Notes: a model not told the origin generated them from the sequence alone. DNA of 64,000 nucleotides from Vibrio tapetis subsp. tapetis (GCF_900233005.1 NZ_LT960611.1:2480001-2544000), one strand, 5' to 3'. Positions 1 through 10,452 are shown, counted from the first letter of the stretch. Numbers and translations: made by a program.

Positions 1-2154
1 GATCCTAAGAAGTCGAAATTGATTGCAGAAAAATTTCTTACACAAAGAAAACTTACGGACAAGAGTCTTAAGGGGCCAACGTCACTGCCCCGTGAAGATA
101 CCGACACAACACTAAGAACCCCAAACAGCACCATTGATGCTTTTCATGTGCTTGCTCAGGCTGAGTTTTTATTGGGTAAACCCAAACTGGCTCTTTCTCA
201 TCTAGAGAATGCAGAAGATCTCGCAACTCAATATCGTCTACCTTTTATTCAGCTCGCGACTAAGTTATTGCGCGCTGATTTACTATGGCAACAAACTCAA
301 GATCCAGACCGAGTAATACCGATCCTCGACGACGTACAAAGCACGCTAAACAAATTGCCCACCGCCACCCAACTCGGACGCGGCCTGTTTTATGAGCTGA
401 GTATGCAAAGGGCAGAGATTTACTCGGTACAAGGCAATCAAGACCAAGCAGAGGAAGCCTTTACCAAGGCACATCAGTATCTAACAGACATTGGTAACTT
501 AGAGATAACCATTGAATATCACTTACTGGTTGGTAAGCACTTTTTACGCTACAAGCGTTACGATAACGCACTGACCGAGTTGCTCACCAGCTACTGGAAG
601 TCCATAGAATCGGATGCCAGTTTGCAACTCGCTAAAGCAAACTATCAATTAGCCCAATTATTCATGCAACGCCAAGTGCTCGATAAAGCTTTGGAGCACT
701 TATCCGGGGCAGCAGATTTCTATGGCAAATTTGAACATTCATTGGTGCTTGCCGATGTCTTAAAACAAATGGCAGATATTTATTTTCTTCAAGGGAAATA
801 TAACCTCGCTTTAGTCCACTATTTTAATGTTTTGGACCACGAGTATTTTGCGAGAGATGTTTACGACGTAATTGATTTACGATTAAGTATTGCTGACACT
901 TATTTACAATTATTTAACTTTACTCTGGCTGAGCAATATTTAGACAAAGCCAGAAACCTTGTCACCTATACGGAAATAAAACCGCTTAAGGCTCGCACTT
1001 TATTATTAACTGCCACCCTAGCACTGCAACAAAATGAAATCCAAGAAGCCATCGACACCGCGAAAGAAGCGCAGTTTTTAGGCCAAGAAATAAATAACTT
1101 TGCGATAATGAAAAAATCATTTCTCGTATTGACGAGTGCCTACGAAGAAAAAGGCATGTATGAAGAATCATTACTGGCTCTAAAAAACTACTCAGCCATT
1201 GCCGCAAATCAACAAGAGCGTCTTAGTCAAATAAACGAAAATGTCCTCAGACAACAAAAAGACATCATCGAGCAGTCTCTGCATTACAAGGGACTAGAGG
1301 TCGATTTATCTGTCGCAAAAAATGAATACCAACGATTCCAAAAAACCGCATTTGGCCTATTCATTCTGTCACTTATTTTCATTATTCTGTCCATACGCCG
1401 TGGTTACATTATCAGTAACTTAACAGAGCAAGTGACGTCGCTTTCCAAAGACTTATTTACTCACACTCGCTCTGGGTTACAAAACCTTAAAAAGCTCAAT
1501 AATAAATTACCCGGCTCCTTAAAACGAAGCAGTGCTAACTTTGAACAGTGGCAAATGGGCGAGCTGATCAATGAACCTTTTAGTGATCGACTCAGATTCG
1601 CAATGTTCGATTTTCCCTTTTTGCGTCACACGTATTTAGCACAAGGATATCAAGCTGGATTAAACTTAGAACGTGCATTTGGCGACTTCATCAGCTCAAA
1701 AATATCGGAACCAGCACGTTTGTATCACTTTTCAGACGGCATGTTTTTGTACGTAGAACCTAACACTGACCCTAATACGAATCCGCAAGACATGTTTGAT
1801 AGAATTGGCAGCTGGATCTCAGATTTTGAGCCCAATAGAAAAATATCACGCAAAGTACGCGTAGGTATGGCAGATTATCCATTCTTACCTCGAGCTTATA
1901 CGGCAATCAATGATCAGGAGCTAATCGATATCCTGTTGATGTCGACTCACTTAGCGCGAAGTATAGAGAAGAATCGGAATATTGACGGTAGCCAATGGGT
2001 GTACTTACGAGCCATAGAAAACGCTCCAGCCGCCAGTTTTGCTACCGATGACATTCGTTCGGCATGTAAGCAAGCACTCAATCAGGGCTTAATAAAAGTA
2101 CAATCTTCCTACCAAAATGAGGAAGACATCAAAAATTTGACACTGGCCGAGTAA
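1..2154 (+). CDS. TPR-repeat membrane protein with degenerate GGDEF-like C-terminus (5' partial)
   Basis: The reading frame is open from base 1, so the gene begins upstream of the window. About 400 residues of helical tetratricopeptide-type repeats come first, then one hydrophobic segment near residues 449-467 (FGLFILSLIFIILSIRRG), a short linker and a roughly 160-residue C-terminal domain. That domain has the spacing and secondary-structure feel of a GGDEF fold (FAMFDFPFLR, VRVGMADYPFL, LLMSTHLARSIEKN) but no GGDEF signature, so catalysis is unlikely. Presumably a membrane-anchored scaffold or sensor with the TPR part outside the cytoplasm. The intact diguanylate cyclase gene follows 100 bp downstream on the same strand. 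Function not assigned. Confidence 0.75.
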   Translation, partial: DPKKSKLIAEKFLTQRKLTDKSLKGPTSLPREDTDTTLRTPNSTIDAFHVLAQAEFLLGKPKLALSHLENAEDLATQYRLPFIQLATKLLRADLLWQQTQDPDRVIPILDDVQSTLNKLPTATQLGRGLFYELSMQRAEIYSVQGNQDQAEEAFTKAHQYLTDIGNLEITIEYHLLVGKHFLRYKRYDNALTELLTSYWKSIESDASLQLAKANYQLAQLFMQRQVLDKALEHLSGAADFYGKFEHSLVLADVLKQMADIYFLQGKYNLALVHYFNVLDHEYFARDVYDVIDLRLSIADTYLQLFNFTLAEQYLDKARNLVTYTEIKPLKARTLLLTATLALQQNEIQEAIDTAKEAQFLGQEINNFAIMKKSFLVLTSAYEEKGMYEESLLALKNYSAIAANQQERLSQINENVLRQQKDIIEQSLHYKGLEVDLSVAKNEYQRFQKTAFGLFILSLIFIILSIRRGYIISNLTEQVTSLSKDLFTHTRSGLQNLKKLNNKLPGSLKRSSANFEQWQMGELINEPFSDRLRFAMFDFPFLRHTYLAQGYQAGLNLERAFGDFISSKISEPARLYHFSDGMFLYVEPNTDPNTNPQDMFDRIGSWISDFEPNRKISRKVRVGMADYPFLPRAYTAINDQELIDILLMSTHLARSIEKNRNIDGSQWVYLRAIENAPAASFATDDIRSACKQALNQGLIKVQSSYQNEEDIKNLTLAE

Positions 2155-2254
2155 TTATTGAGCACTTAGTCATTTAATAAAGTGACGTTGTTAAGTTTTT
2201 TGTTATTATCAAGAAACTGTATCCGCCGTCGAAGTGTATTTGGCAACGTATTTT

Positions 2255-3826
2255 ATGAGTGATTTGAATTCTCTTGAGGAAGAGTTACGACTGGAGCTGC
2301 ATGATCTAAAGTGTAAATTAGATCAGTCGCGACTGTCACAACGTGATTCTTTATTTAAGTTTAAAAGAGAACAAAATGTGCTAAAGCGCATCGTTGCTAA
2401 TCTTAGCGACGCATGCAAAGGCCAAAACAATGATCTGGATAAAAGTCTCACTTCTATAAAACAAGATTTGGAACAGCAAAAAGATGTCTCAAAGCTAATC
2501 CCAAAACTTGTTATCTTAGAAAGGAAGCTAAAACAAAATACGGTGACTATGGAAAGGCAAACGGTTCATTTAAATGAACGAATCAAACACAGTGGTGAAA
2601 CGCTTCAGCGTATCCCCGGCCTTCCTGCACAACTAAAACGCGAATTACGCAACTTATTGCACTTCCCTAGCAACAAGTTGACCAAAGAAATCGATCAAGC
2701 TATCCGCCTGTTAACGCTCTATGAGCGTGCTACCAAAATCATGGCCTCCAATTCTCGTAATAATCTGAACGTTGAGCAGAATGTCGATAATGATCAGCTC
2801 AATCGTCTAGCCGATGAATTACAAAACCTGATAACAGAGTTGGACTTTGATGGTGAATCTGGCGATTTGCTCACTGATATTCGAGCAAAACTATTAGTCG
2901 GCACTTCACCGACGGATTTGTTCGAATTAATTTTGCAAATACTAAAGCTGGTGATTCAAGGCACTCACTTTGAGCGTAAATCTTCAGAGCAGTTTCTTGA
3001 TCAGGTGAATGGCTCTTTGGCTGGTGTGCTTAAACACGCGAATAAAAGCTTAGAGCAAAGCCAGTCTTATACCGATCACCGCAAAGGTATGCACAAAGAA
3101 ATTGGCGACCTAGTTTCTCAAAGTAAGCTAACGGTTGAAACCGAAACCGACTTAGACAGCTTGAAAACAACCATCAACCCATTACTGGATAAAATCAGTT
3201 CATTAACGGAACGCTTAGAACACGTTGAAAAACGCGAACAACAGCTCATTGAACGAATCAATTACGAAACCAACCAACTAGAATCCGTATTCGAGCTAAC
3301 GCAGGATTATCGTAGACGCCTGCAAGACCAAGCCCAGCGTATGTTGCTCGATCCGCTAACTAAGGTGTATAACCGAGCCGCACTAACAGACAAGTTGGAA
3401 ATTGAATATCGTCGTTGGATTCGCTCCCAACACTCTTTGCGTGTCGTATTAATTGATATCGATAACTTCAAGGCACTGAACGACAGTTTTGGTTACACAG
3501 CGGGTGATAAAGCACTAAAAATTATTGCGCGCACCATCAAAAACATAATCAAAGATACCGACACTGTTGCCCGCTTTTCTGGCGAAGAATTTGTTGTATT
3601 ACTACCCGATCAAGTAGACAACGAAAGCCGAACTCTATTTGCTCGCCTGCAAGCGCAAATAGGAAAGCTGCCATTCAAATTCCGTGATCAACAAATCCAG
3701 ATCACAACATCAATCGCAAGCAGCACATTCCGAGACTCTGATACCCCAGAAGAAGTCTTAGAACGGTTAAACCTGAGCCTTTCTCGCGCCAAACAAAATG
3801 GCACCGATCAGCTCATCTGGCAGTAA
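2255..3826 (+). CDS. Coiled-coil GGDEF protein (probable diguanylate cyclase)
   Basis: A 523-residue soluble protein. Roughly the first 350 residues are charged, heptad-like helices without membrane segments; residues 365 to the end form a GGDEF domain (DPLTKVYNRAAL, then LIDIDNFKALNDSFGYTAGD). The signature is SGEEF near residue 442, a variant still found in active cyclases, so synthesis of cyclic di-GMP from GTP is likely. The inhibitory RxxD site is KDTD, so product inhibition may be weak. I chose the ATG at 2255; a GTG at 2234 would add seven residues, and neither has a clear ribosome site. Confidence 0.85.
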   Translation: MSDLNSLEEELRLELHDLKCKLDQSRLSQRDSLFKFKREQNVLKRIVANLSDACKGQNNDLDKSLTSIKQDLEQQKDVSKLIPKLVILERKLKQNTVTMERQTVHLNERIKHSGETLQRIPGLPAQLKRELRNLLHFPSNKLTKEIDQAIRLLTLYERATKIMASNSRNNLNVEQNVDNDQLNRLADELQNLITELDFDGESGDLLTDIRAKLLVGTSPTDLFELILQILKLVIQGTHFERKSSEQFLDQVNGSLAGVLKHANKSLEQSQSYTDHRKGMHKEIGDLVSQSKLTVETETDLDSLKTTINPLLDKISSLTERLEHVEKREQQLIERINYETNQLESVFELTQDYRRRLQDQAQRMLLDPLTKVYNRAALTDKLEIEYRRWIRSQHSLRVVLIDIDNFKALNDSFGYTAGDKALKIIARTIKNIIKDTDTVARFSGEEFVVLLPDQVDNESRTLFARLQAQIGKLPFKFRDQQIQITTSIASSTFRDSDTPEEVLERLNLSLSRAKQNGTDQLIWQ

Positions 3827-3984
3827 TCACCGTCTCTTATCCCCCTACTTATATCGTTCTCCATTGACTCCCTATTTCATCTCTCTTTTCTCTGTTACTA
3901 AGTGGCGAAATTCATCATTCCTGTGTAAGGTAAATAAAAGGGTAGCCAATATAAAACAATAACTTCCTGCCCATGGAGAACATT

Positions 3985-5343
3985 ATGATTACTCATATCA
4001 GCCCTGCAGGTAGTATGGATTTACTATCTCAGATCGAAGTTGAACGCCTTAAAAAAACCGCTTCTAGCGACTTATATCAACTGTATCGCAATTGCACACT
4101 CGCGGTTCTCAACTCAGGCAGTCACACCGATAACTCAGAAGAATTACTCGAAAAATACCAGTCCTTTGATGTCAGCGTGATGCGCCGAGAGCGCGGCATT
4201 AAGCTCGAACTCAATAATGCCCCTGAACATGCATTTGTTGACGGCACTATTATTCGCGGCATTCAGGAACACCTCTTTTCAGTGTTACGCGACATCGTGT
4301 ACGTCAACATGCACCTCGCTGACAACCAACGACTCAATCTCACCAATGCCACTCACATTACTAACTTAGTATTCGGTATTTTACGTAACGCTGGGGTTTT
4401 ACACCCTGGCATCGACCCTAATTTGGTCGTCTGTTGGGGCGGGCATTCCATTAACCCCATTGAGTATCAATACACTCGAGAAGTTGGTCATGAACTGGGA
4501 TTGCGTGATTTAAATATTTGTACCGGCTGTGGGCCAGGAGCGATGGAAGGCCCAATGAAGGGGGCCGCTATAGGGCACGCTAAGCAACGTTACGACAATC
4601 AACGCTATATTGGCCTAACCGAGCCATCCATCATCGCAGCTGAGCCACCAAACCCGATTGTAAACGAGCTCATCATCATGCCTGATATCGAAAAACGTTT
4701 AGAAGCGTTTGTTCGCATGGCACACGGCATCGTCATATTCCCAGGAGGTCCGGGAACAGCAGAAGAACTACTGTATATATTGGGTATTATGTTGCATCCC
4801 GATAATGCAGAACAACCTATGCCGATTGTCTTAACAGGGCCAAAAGAAAGTGAAGCTTATTTCCGTTCAATAGATACCTTCATTGGAGAAACTTTAGGTG
4901 AAAAAGCGCAAAGCCGATACCAAATTGTGATTGATGACCCGGCCAAAGCGGCTCGGATCATCAAATCAGCAATGGATGATGTTCGCGATCACCGTAAAGC
5001 AACAGGCGACGCCTACAGCTACAATTGGTCACTTAAAATTGAACCCGAGTTCCAACTGCCGTTTGAGCCTACCCATGAAAACATGGCCGATCTCGACTTA
5101 CACCTAAACCAACAACCTGAAGTACTCGCCGCAAAACTGCGCCAAGCGTTTTCAGGGATCGTTGCAGGTAATGTTAAAGCAGAAGGCATAAAAGAGATAA
5201 AACGAAAAGGGCCTTTCATTATTGATGGCGACCCAGTGTTGATGAAGAAAATGGATGCATTGTTAAGTGATTTCGTTGAACAGCAACGCATGAAACTGCC
5301 CGGCTCAGCGTACGTTCCTTGTTACAAAATCGCGGATCAATAA
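3985..5343 (+). CDS. ppnN: Nucleotide 5'-monophosphate nucleosidase PpnN
   Basis: A 452-residue cytoplasmic protein colinear with Escherichia coli PpnN (YgdH), which cleaves nucleoside 5'-monophosphates to base and ribose 5-phosphate and is stimulated by (p)ppGpp. The start [20 protein letters not shown], the lysine-decarboxylase-like core [25 protein letters not shown] and the phosphate-binding [12 protein letters not shown], and the end [11 protein letters not shown] are all family hallmarks. The ATG at 3985 follows a GGAG at 3975; the ATG at 3973 overlaps that ribosome site and is less likely. In E. coli the gene lies near xni, as here. Confidence 0.96.
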   Translation: MITHISPAGSMDLLSQIEVERLKKTASSDLYQLYRNCTLAVLNSGSHTDNSEELLEKYQSFDVSVMRRERGIKLELNNAPEHAFVDGTIIRGIQEHLFSVLRDIVYVNMHLADNQRLNLTNATHITNLVFGILRNAGVLHPGIDPNLVVCWGGHSINPIEYQYTREVGHELGLRDLNICTGCGPGAMEGPMKGAAIGHAKQRYDNQRYIGLTEPSIIAAEPPNPIVNELIIMPDIEKRLEAFVRMAHGIVIFPGGPGTAEELLYILGIMLHPDNAEQPMPIVLTGPKESEAYFRSIDTFIGETLGEKAQSRYQIVIDDPAKAARIIKSAMDDVRDHRKATGDAYSYNWSLKIEPEFQLPFEPTHENMADLDLHLNQQPEVLAAKLRQAFSGIVAGNVKAEGIKEIKRKGPFIIDGDPVLMKKMDALLSDFVEQQRMKLPGSAYVPCYKIADQ

Positions 5344-5356
5344 GCCTCAAGTGAAC

Positions 5357-5386
5357 AAGTCGCGATTCTAAATAAGAATGCGACTT
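5357..5386. other. Long imperfect hairpin after ppnN
   Basis: AAGTCGC, a bulged G, ATTCT, a 5-nt loop, AGAAT and GCGACTT form a 12-bp stem with one bulge, 14 bp past the ppnN stop. No T-run follows, so it is probably an mRNA 3'-end stabiliser or a repeat rather than the terminator, which comes next. Confidence 0.5.
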
Positions 5387-5414
5387 CGAATCCAGAGCAC
5401 AATCCATTATACTT

Positions 5415-5434
5415 AGGGGCTTAGCCCCTTTTTT
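5415..5434 (+). terminator. Rho-independent terminator of ppnN
   Basis: AGGGGC, loop TTA, GCCCCT and a run of six T. It sits only about 10 bp before the xni start codon, so xni must be expressed by read-through or from a promoter inside this short stretch. Confidence 0.75.
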
Positions 5435-5444
5435 ATTGTTTGTT

Positions 5445-6215
5445 ATGTCTATTCATCTCGTAATCATCGACGCGCTCAACCTTATTCGCCGTGTACATGC
5501 CGTACAGCCTGATCCGACGGATATCGCTCGCACCATAGACACGACCAGCAAAACGCTCAATCGAATTATCGGCGAAAGCGAACCGACTCACATCATTGCT
5601 GTATTTGATCACCACGAACAAGACCGAGGCTGGCGAGCAGAACTGCTTCCAAGTTATAAACAAAACAGAAAACCGATGCCAGAGCCATTACTGAAAGGAT
5701 TAGAATCCATTCAAGACGCGTGGTGGCAACTTGGTATTGATTCCCTATTATCTGAAGGTGATGAAGCCGATGATTTAGTTGCAACACTTGCGACTAAAGT
5801 GGCCAGTCACGGTGAAAAAGTCACCATCATCTCTACTGACAAAGGCTACTGTCAGTTACTCTCACCGACACTGCAAATCCGAGATTACTTTCAACATCGT
5901 TGGCTTGATGCCCCTTTCATTGAAAAAGAATTTGGGGTTAAGCCTGTACAACTTGCTGATTACTGGGGTTTAACGGGGGTTAGCTCAAGCCAAGTTCCAG
6001 GTATTCCGGGGATTGGGCCCAAAGCGGCCAAAGAAATCTTAACGCAATTTGAAACGATTGAACTAGCGGCTAGTAGCGATGAACTCGCGCCTAAATACCG
6101 CAAAAAATTTGATGAGCATATTGAATCAGCCCGTACTTGCCGACAAATTTCCGCATTAAAAACGGACATAGAGCTAGGGTTTAACTTACAAGATATTCGT
6201 TTCGATAACGCCTAG
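5445..6215 (+). CDS. xni: Flap endonuclease Xni (exonuclease IX)
   Basis: A 256-residue protein matching the 5'-nuclease family member Xni: HLVIIDALNLIRRVHAV at the N-terminus, the acidic metal-binding stretch EGDEADDLVATLA, STDKGYCQLLS, and the helix-hairpin-helix GIPGIGPKAAKEIL. The family removes 5' flaps during lagging-strand processing and is a stand-alone version of the DNA polymerase I 5'-nuclease domain, lacking the full acidic set. The ATG at 5445 gives the normal length; an in-frame TTG at 5436 lies inside the preceding terminator's T-run and is rejected. Confidence 0.93.
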   Translation: MSIHLVIIDALNLIRRVHAVQPDPTDIARTIDTTSKTLNRIIGESEPTHIIAVFDHHEQDRGWRAELLPSYKQNRKPMPEPLLKGLESIQDAWWQLGIDSLLSEGDEADDLVATLATKVASHGEKVTIISTDKGYCQLLSPTLQIRDYFQHRWLDAPFIEKEFGVKPVQLADYWGLTGVSSSQVPGIPGIGPKAAKEILTQFETIELAASSDELAPKYRKKFDEHIESARTCRQISALKTDIELGFNLQDIRFDNA

Positions 6216-6473
6216 TGATTCCCATAAAATCACTTCCCCTTACCCACAGTCTAACCTGACTCCCTCGAACTCATGCTAATCGCTTAGTTCGTGGGGCAAT
6301 GATACCACACCTTCATTGTTCATCATTTATGTTGCGTTTACGTTTCCCTTCACAAGTTAAATAACCACCTTATCAATACCTTACTGCGTACTGGTTATTA
6401 TTTAACCTAACTCACATCTTTATTAACAGATCTGATTACTTTCATTGTTTAACTCCAAAAACGAGAAACAACA

Positions 6474-7223
6474 ATGAAAAAAACAATATTGCTGACCCTT
6501 AGTTTGCTTGCCTCTTTTTCGGTTTTTGCTGAGACATGTGGTCAACACTTAGACAAAGGATTACCGTCTAATAACAGTGATCAAGTACTCTGCAGAGATG
6601 GATATGCAGTTGGGTATAATTATCAAACAAAGAATGCCGACTGGGTGGCGTACCACCTAACCAAGGACAGTGTTGAAGCTTTCTACAAACGCAGTAACAA
6701 TTTTAAAGTCGATACTGAACTGCCAACTTATGCTCAATCCACTCTTGCAGATTACAGTAAATCAGGTTACGACCGAGGTCACTTAGCGCCATCAGCCGCG
6801 ATGGATTTCAGCAAACAATCCATGCAGCAAAGTTTCTTACTTAGCAACATGTCGCCACAATTACCTGGTTTTAACCGCGTCGGTTGGCGATTACTCGAAG
6901 AGCATGTTCGCGAGCTAGCCACTACCTACAATGAACTCTATGTTGTCACTGGGCCTATATTTACGGGTAACGAGGAATCAATTGGCAATAATGTGGTGAT
7001 CCCAAGTGCATACTACAAGGTCATTCTCGATCCGAATTATGATGAAGCGATCGCCTTTATTGTTCCGCACAGAGATGTATCGGGCAGTGAGCTAGCAGGT
7101 TTTGTCACAACGATTGATGCTGTAGAACAACAAACAGGCTTGGATTTTTTCAGTTTAACCAGTGATTCGACAGAACAGAGTATGGAGTCACAGCTCTGGG
7201 ATATGTGGCCTGTGAACGAATAA
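6474..7223 (+). CDS. Exported DNA/RNA non-specific endonuclease (NucA/NucG type)
   Basis: A 249-residue protein with a clear signal peptide (MKKTILLTLSLLASFSVFA, cleaved before ETC). The nuclease signature DRGH is at residues 100-103, with H103 the expected general base, followed by SNMSPQLPGFNRVGW, which carries the metal-ligand Asn. The family cuts single- and double-stranded DNA and RNA with a divalent metal. The signal peptide places it in the periplasm or outside the cell, where it would degrade extracellular DNA. It stands alone, 258 bp from xni and convergent with rlmM. Confidence 0.9.
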   Translation: MKKTILLTLSLLASFSVFAETCGQHLDKGLPSNNSDQVLCRDGYAVGYNYQTKNADWVAYHLTKDSVEAFYKRSNNFKVDTELPTYAQSTLADYSKSGYDRGHLAPSAAMDFSKQSMQQSFLLSNMSPQLPGFNRVGWRLLEEHVRELATTYNELYVVTGPIFTGNEESIGNNVVIPSAYYKVILDPNYDEAIAFIVPHRDVSGSELAGFVTTIDAVEQQTGLDFFSLTSDSTEQSMESQLWDMWPVNE

Positions 7224-7271
7224 GATATGGTATCGGGGGCTACATTAAGAACGTGTTAACTCACGATTCTC

Positions 7272-7308
7272 AAAAAAAAGAGCAAGAACGGATACCCTGT
7301 TCTTGCTC
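7272..7308 (-). terminator. Terminator of rlmM
   Basis: On the minus strand: GAGCAAGAAC, a 9-nt loop, GTTCTTGCTC and eight T. The perfect 10-bp stem lies between the convergent nuclease and rlmM genes and may also serve the nuclease gene. Confidence 0.85.
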
Positions 7309-7333
7309 TCATTGTACCTAACAAAACCTTTAA

Positions 7334-8425
7334 TTAATGCGGAGAGATATTCGACAGGCTTTGTACGTGAACGGTAATTTCTTCACGGTCATGGTACAAA
7401 TGCTTAGCTTGAAGCTTAAACTGAACCTTGTGTTCAATTAAGAATTTCTTCAAGTTTTCAATATCGCCAAGCACTTCATCATAGCGACCTTTCATTGGAA
7501 GCTTCAGGTTAAATATCGCTTCTTGAGCCCAACCAGAAATGATCCACTCACCCATTAACTGAGCAACACGAGACGGTTTTTCGATCATGTCACATACCAG
7601 CCAAGTTACGTTCTTTCTTGGTGGCTCAAATTTGAAGCCGTCTTCCATGTGGTGCTTAACTTGTCCCGTATCCATCAAGCTGTCTGCCATCATGCCATTA
7701 TCAATCGCGTGAACAAACATAGAACGCTTAACCAATTGGTAAGTCCAGCCACCTGGGCATGCACCCAAATCTACCGCCCACATTCCAGAAGCAAGACGTG
7801 TGTCCCACTCTTCACGTGGAATAAACACATGAAATGCTTCTTCAAGTTTAAGAGTTGAACGGCTTGGTGCGTCTGCTGGGAATTTCAAACGAGGAATGCC
7901 CATGAAGAACGCCGAGTTATTTTGTGGCAATGAGTAGCCCACATAACAATGACCTGGAGCCACGAAACACACGTGCGCTTGAGGCTTTTTCGCGTTTTCT
8001 TTTTTGAACAACAGGCCTTTACCACGCATTGCTTGACGAAGCGGCACAGTAAATTTACGACAAAACTTAAGCAGCTCTTTCGCTTCATTAGTATCCGGTG
8101 TTTCCACCACCAAATCACCACACATTGGCATCGCTTCAATTTCAGACAGAGAGACCAAAATAGGAGAAATGCGGTCTTCTGTTGGCAATTCTTTAAACTC
8201 TGCGGCAACCACAAACATCTGGCGAGCAAAAATCAGCGCTTTGAAATCCAATTCTTTGACCAACTTCGCGGCTTCACCAGCTTGGTAGCACTCAAACAAT
8301 ACATAACCTGAGTTTTTTACTACACGTGGAAAGCCAAATACTTCCAGTTGGCTTGCTTTGTCTTGGATTTCTCCAGCACACTCTTTTTCAAAGCCTTGCC
8401 GGCAATAAAGCATTAAGTGTTTCAC
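7334..8425 (-). CDS. rlmM: 23S rRNA 2'-O-methyltransferase RlmM
   Basis: A 363-residue protein matching RlmM (YgdE), which methylates the 2'-OH of C2498 in 23S rRNA with S-adenosylmethionine. It has an N-terminal THUMP-like region ([18 protein letters not shown]) and a Rossmann methyltransferase domain with motif [16 protein letters not shown] near residue 220. The start is a GTG overlapping the ygdD stop (GTGA), so the two are probably translationally coupled. The order gcvA-ygdD-rlmM is the same in E. coli, apart from the hydrolase gene inserted here. Confidence 0.95.
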   Translation of the reverse strand: MKHLMLYCRQGFEKECAGEIQDKASQLEVFGFPRVVKNSGYVLFECYQAGEAAKLVKELDFKALIFARQMFVVAAEFKELPTEDRISPILVSLSEIEAMPMCGDLVVETPDTNEAKELLKFCRKFTVPLRQAMRGKGLLFKKENAKKPQAHVCFVAPGHCYVGYSLPQNNSAFFMGIPRLKFPADAPSRSTLKLEEAFHVFIPREEWDTRLASGMWAVDLGACPGGWTYQLVKRSMFVHAIDNGMMADSLMDTGQVKHHMEDGFKFEPPRKNVTWLVCDMIEKPSRVAQLMGEWIISGWAQEAIFNLKLPMKGRYDEVLGDIENLKKFLIEHKVQFKLQAKHLYHDREEITVHVQSLSNISPH

Positions 8426-8820
8426 TGACTTACCTCATTCATTTTAAACGCAGAAACAGCGAGTAGAACCCAACCAATAATGAAAAACACACCACCTAAC
8501 GGAGTGATGGGTCCAAACCACTTAATCCCCGTAAGGGCAAGGGCGTATAGGCTACCGCTAAAACAAAGGATGCCGATAATAAAGCAAATGGCTGCAGATG
8601 ACAGTCCTTTTTGCGCTTTTTTACCAATATCGAACCGAATAAGTATTGCACAAGCAATCACCATAACGGTGTGAATAAATTGATAGTGAACACCAGTTTC
8701 AAATACGCCCACTAAATAAGGAGATAGCACCGTTTTTAGGCCATGAGCCGCAAATGCTCCTAAGCTTACAGCGATCGCTCCAGAAACCCCTGCAAAAGCA
8801 AGAAGGTGATTACTCTTCAT
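8422..8820 (-). CDS. ygdD: DUF423 membrane protein YgdD
   Basis: A 132-residue hydrophobic protein with four predicted membrane segments, starting [28 protein letters not shown], typical of the DUF423 (YgdD) family of unknown function in the inner membrane. The frame runs further upstream, but that stretch lies inside the hydrolase gene and is not family-like. Three ATG codons lie in a row (8826, 8823, 8820); the last is best spaced from an AGAGG site and gives the family length. It overlaps the end of the hydrolase gene and the start of rlmM. Confidence 0.88.
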   Translation of the reverse strand: MKSNHLLAFAGVSGAIAVSLGAFAAHGLKTVLSPYLVGVFETGVHYQFIHTVMVIACAILIRFDIGKKAQKGLSSAAICFIIGILCFSGSLYALALTGIKWFGPITPLGGVFFIIGWVLLAVSAFKMNEVSQ

Positions 8821-9493
8821 CATCATTGGCCTCTTTGAGTATTGCTTCGCTGCTGACTGCCTTAATAAAGTTTGCGATGGCCTCGACCGCCAGCTCAATG
8901 TTGCCACTTTCGGTATAACCAGAACGCTTACGAGGTTTAAAACCATGATCACCATCGGGGATAAACGAAGTTTGGATGCTAGGGGATAAAGCAAACGCAT
9001 CAAACTCTTCTTTCTTCCCAAAGGTATCGCGCTCACCTTGTAGAATAAGACAAGGCTTATTAACGGTAGCTAAATGCTCACCTTTATATTTCTCTGGCTT
9101 ACCAGGGGGATGAAAAGGAAACCCTAAACACGCCACACCAAGTACACGAGGGTGATCCGCTAAGTGGCTTGCCATGCGGCCGCCCATCGACTTACCGCCT
9201 ATCACTAACGGCCCCGCGATCAGATCGATTTGGTGCTCAAAGGCTTCAAGTAACTTAGGTGCTCGATCTGGTGGGCGTTTTGTGCCCTCACTCATACGCC
9301 TTTCCATATACGGAAAGTTAAAGCGGATCACGCGTATACCCTGCTTACTCAGCCCTTTTGCAACTGAAACCATAAATTCATGGTCCATACCAGCACCCGC
9401 TCCGTGAGCAAACAGAAAGGTCACGCTACCTGCACCATCAATACGCTGATTATTCTGACCGGATGTATCAAGCGATTCATTAGTAATACTCAT
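8810..9493 (-). CDS. Predicted alpha/beta-hydrolase (Tex30/KANL3-like family)
   Basis: A 227-residue soluble protein of the small alpha/beta-hydrolase family related to dienelactone hydrolases. It has the oxyanion region FLFAHGAGAGMDHEFM, the nucleophile elbow GGKSMGGRMAS, an acidic residue in LQGERDTFG and the late histidine in DGDHGFKPRKRSG, so the Ser-Asp-His triad looks complete. The substrate is unknown. Its ATG overlaps the gcvA stop (TAATG) and its end overlaps ygdD, so it is part of a tight four-gene transcript. Confidence 0.85.
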   Translation of the reverse strand: MSITNESLDTSGQNNQRIDGAGSVTFLFAHGAGAGMDHEFMVSVAKGLSKQGIRVIRFNFPYMERRMSEGTKRPPDRAPKLLEAFEHQIDLIAGPLVIGGKSMGGRMASHLADHPRVLGVACLGFPFHPPGKPEKYKGEHLATVNKPCLILQGERDTFGKKEEFDAFALSPSIQTSFIPDGDHGFKPRKRSGYTESGNIELAVEAIANFIKAVSSEAILKEANDDEE

Positions 9494-10395
9494 TAAATCA
9501 GCTCCTGTTGCTCTTTGGCGGCTTTTGCTAACATCCAGTCGCGGAAGGTCGCTATTCGGCCTGTATCTGCTTGCTGTTCATGACAAACTACGTAAAACGC
9601 ATTCTTAGTCACCAACACTTCATCAAACGGGCAAACCAAACGCCCAGCGTCCATTTCAGGCTTAGCAAGCACATTATTCCCGAGAGCAACCCCTTGCCCA
9701 TGAACAGCGGCTTGTAACACCATCGTCGTATGACTGAATATTGGTCCATGATTGACGTTGACGTCGTCAATTGCATGCTCTTTAACAAACTGTTTCCACT
9801 CTTTACGAGAAGTATCATGTAGCAAAGTATGTTGTTTTAGATCCCCTAATGATTCTAATGGTTTTTGGCCCAACAACAGTTGTGGAGAACACACAGGAAT
9901 CAAGTATTCTTGATACAATTTATCGGCTCGTAGCCCTGGCCAATTACCTCGGCCATAGTAGATGGCAACATCAACGTCATCTGTTAACGAGCCTTCGTCC
10001 ATGTCGACCGCTTTAATTCGAACATCAATGTCAGGTTCTTGCTGATTGAAATCGGCCAAGCGAGGCACCAGCCATTGAATCGCGAAACTTGGCGGTAAAC
10101 TGATGGTTAACGCCCCTTTTTCACTGCGCTCCAATACCTTATCAGTCGCTTCAGACAAAGAGGTGAACACATCTTTTATATCAAGGAAGTAGCTTTGCCC
10201 TTCTTCGGTCAATAATAATGAGCGGTTTCGACGGCGAAATAACTTCAACCCTAAAAAGTCTTCTAAGGTTTTTATTTGGTGGCTGACCGCGGCTTGAGTC
10301 ACAAACAGCTCTTCTGCGGCACGCGTAAAACTCAAGTGACGCGCGGCAGCTTCAAACACTTTGAGAGAGTTCAAAGGGGGAAGACGTCTAGACAT
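9493..10395 (-). CDS. gcvA: Glycine cleavage system LysR-type regulator GcvA
   Basis: A 300-residue LysR regulator nearly identical in its DNA-binding half to E. coli GcvA (RRLPPLNSLKVFEAAARHLS, FTRAAEELFVTQAAVSHQIK, LGLKLFRRRNRSLLLTEEGQ). GcvA activates the glycine cleavage genes when glycine is plentiful and represses them with purines through GcvR; it also activates the divergent sRNA gene gcvB. Here gcvB lies about 90 bp upstream on the other strand, exactly the known arrangement. The effector domain carries the conserved DDVDVAIYYGRGNWPGL. Confidence 0.97.
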   Translation of the reverse strand: MSRRLPPLNSLKVFEAAARHLSFTRAAEELFVTQAAVSHQIKTLEDFLGLKLFRRRNRSLLLTEEGQSYFLDIKDVFTSLSEATDKVLERSEKGALTISLPPSFAIQWLVPRLADFNQQEPDIDVRIKAVDMDEGSLTDDVDVAIYYGRGNWPGLRADKLYQEYLIPVCSPQLLLGQKPLESLGDLKQHTLLHDTSRKEWKQFVKEHAIDDVNVNHGPIFSHTTMVLQAAVHGQGVALGNNVLAKPEMDAGRLVCPFDEVLVTKNAFYVVCHEQQADTGRIATFRDWMLAKAAKEQQELI

Positions 10396-10452
10396 GTTTC
10401 ACCTTTTTAATAAGCATTAGTTTTTATAATCTGAAACATTATAAATTGTCGA

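Noticed and set aside
8827..9036. N-terminal extension of ygdD to 9036
   Set aside because: The added residues are encoded within the hydrolase gene on the same strand and do not resemble DUF423; the ATG cluster with an AGAGG site lies downstream.
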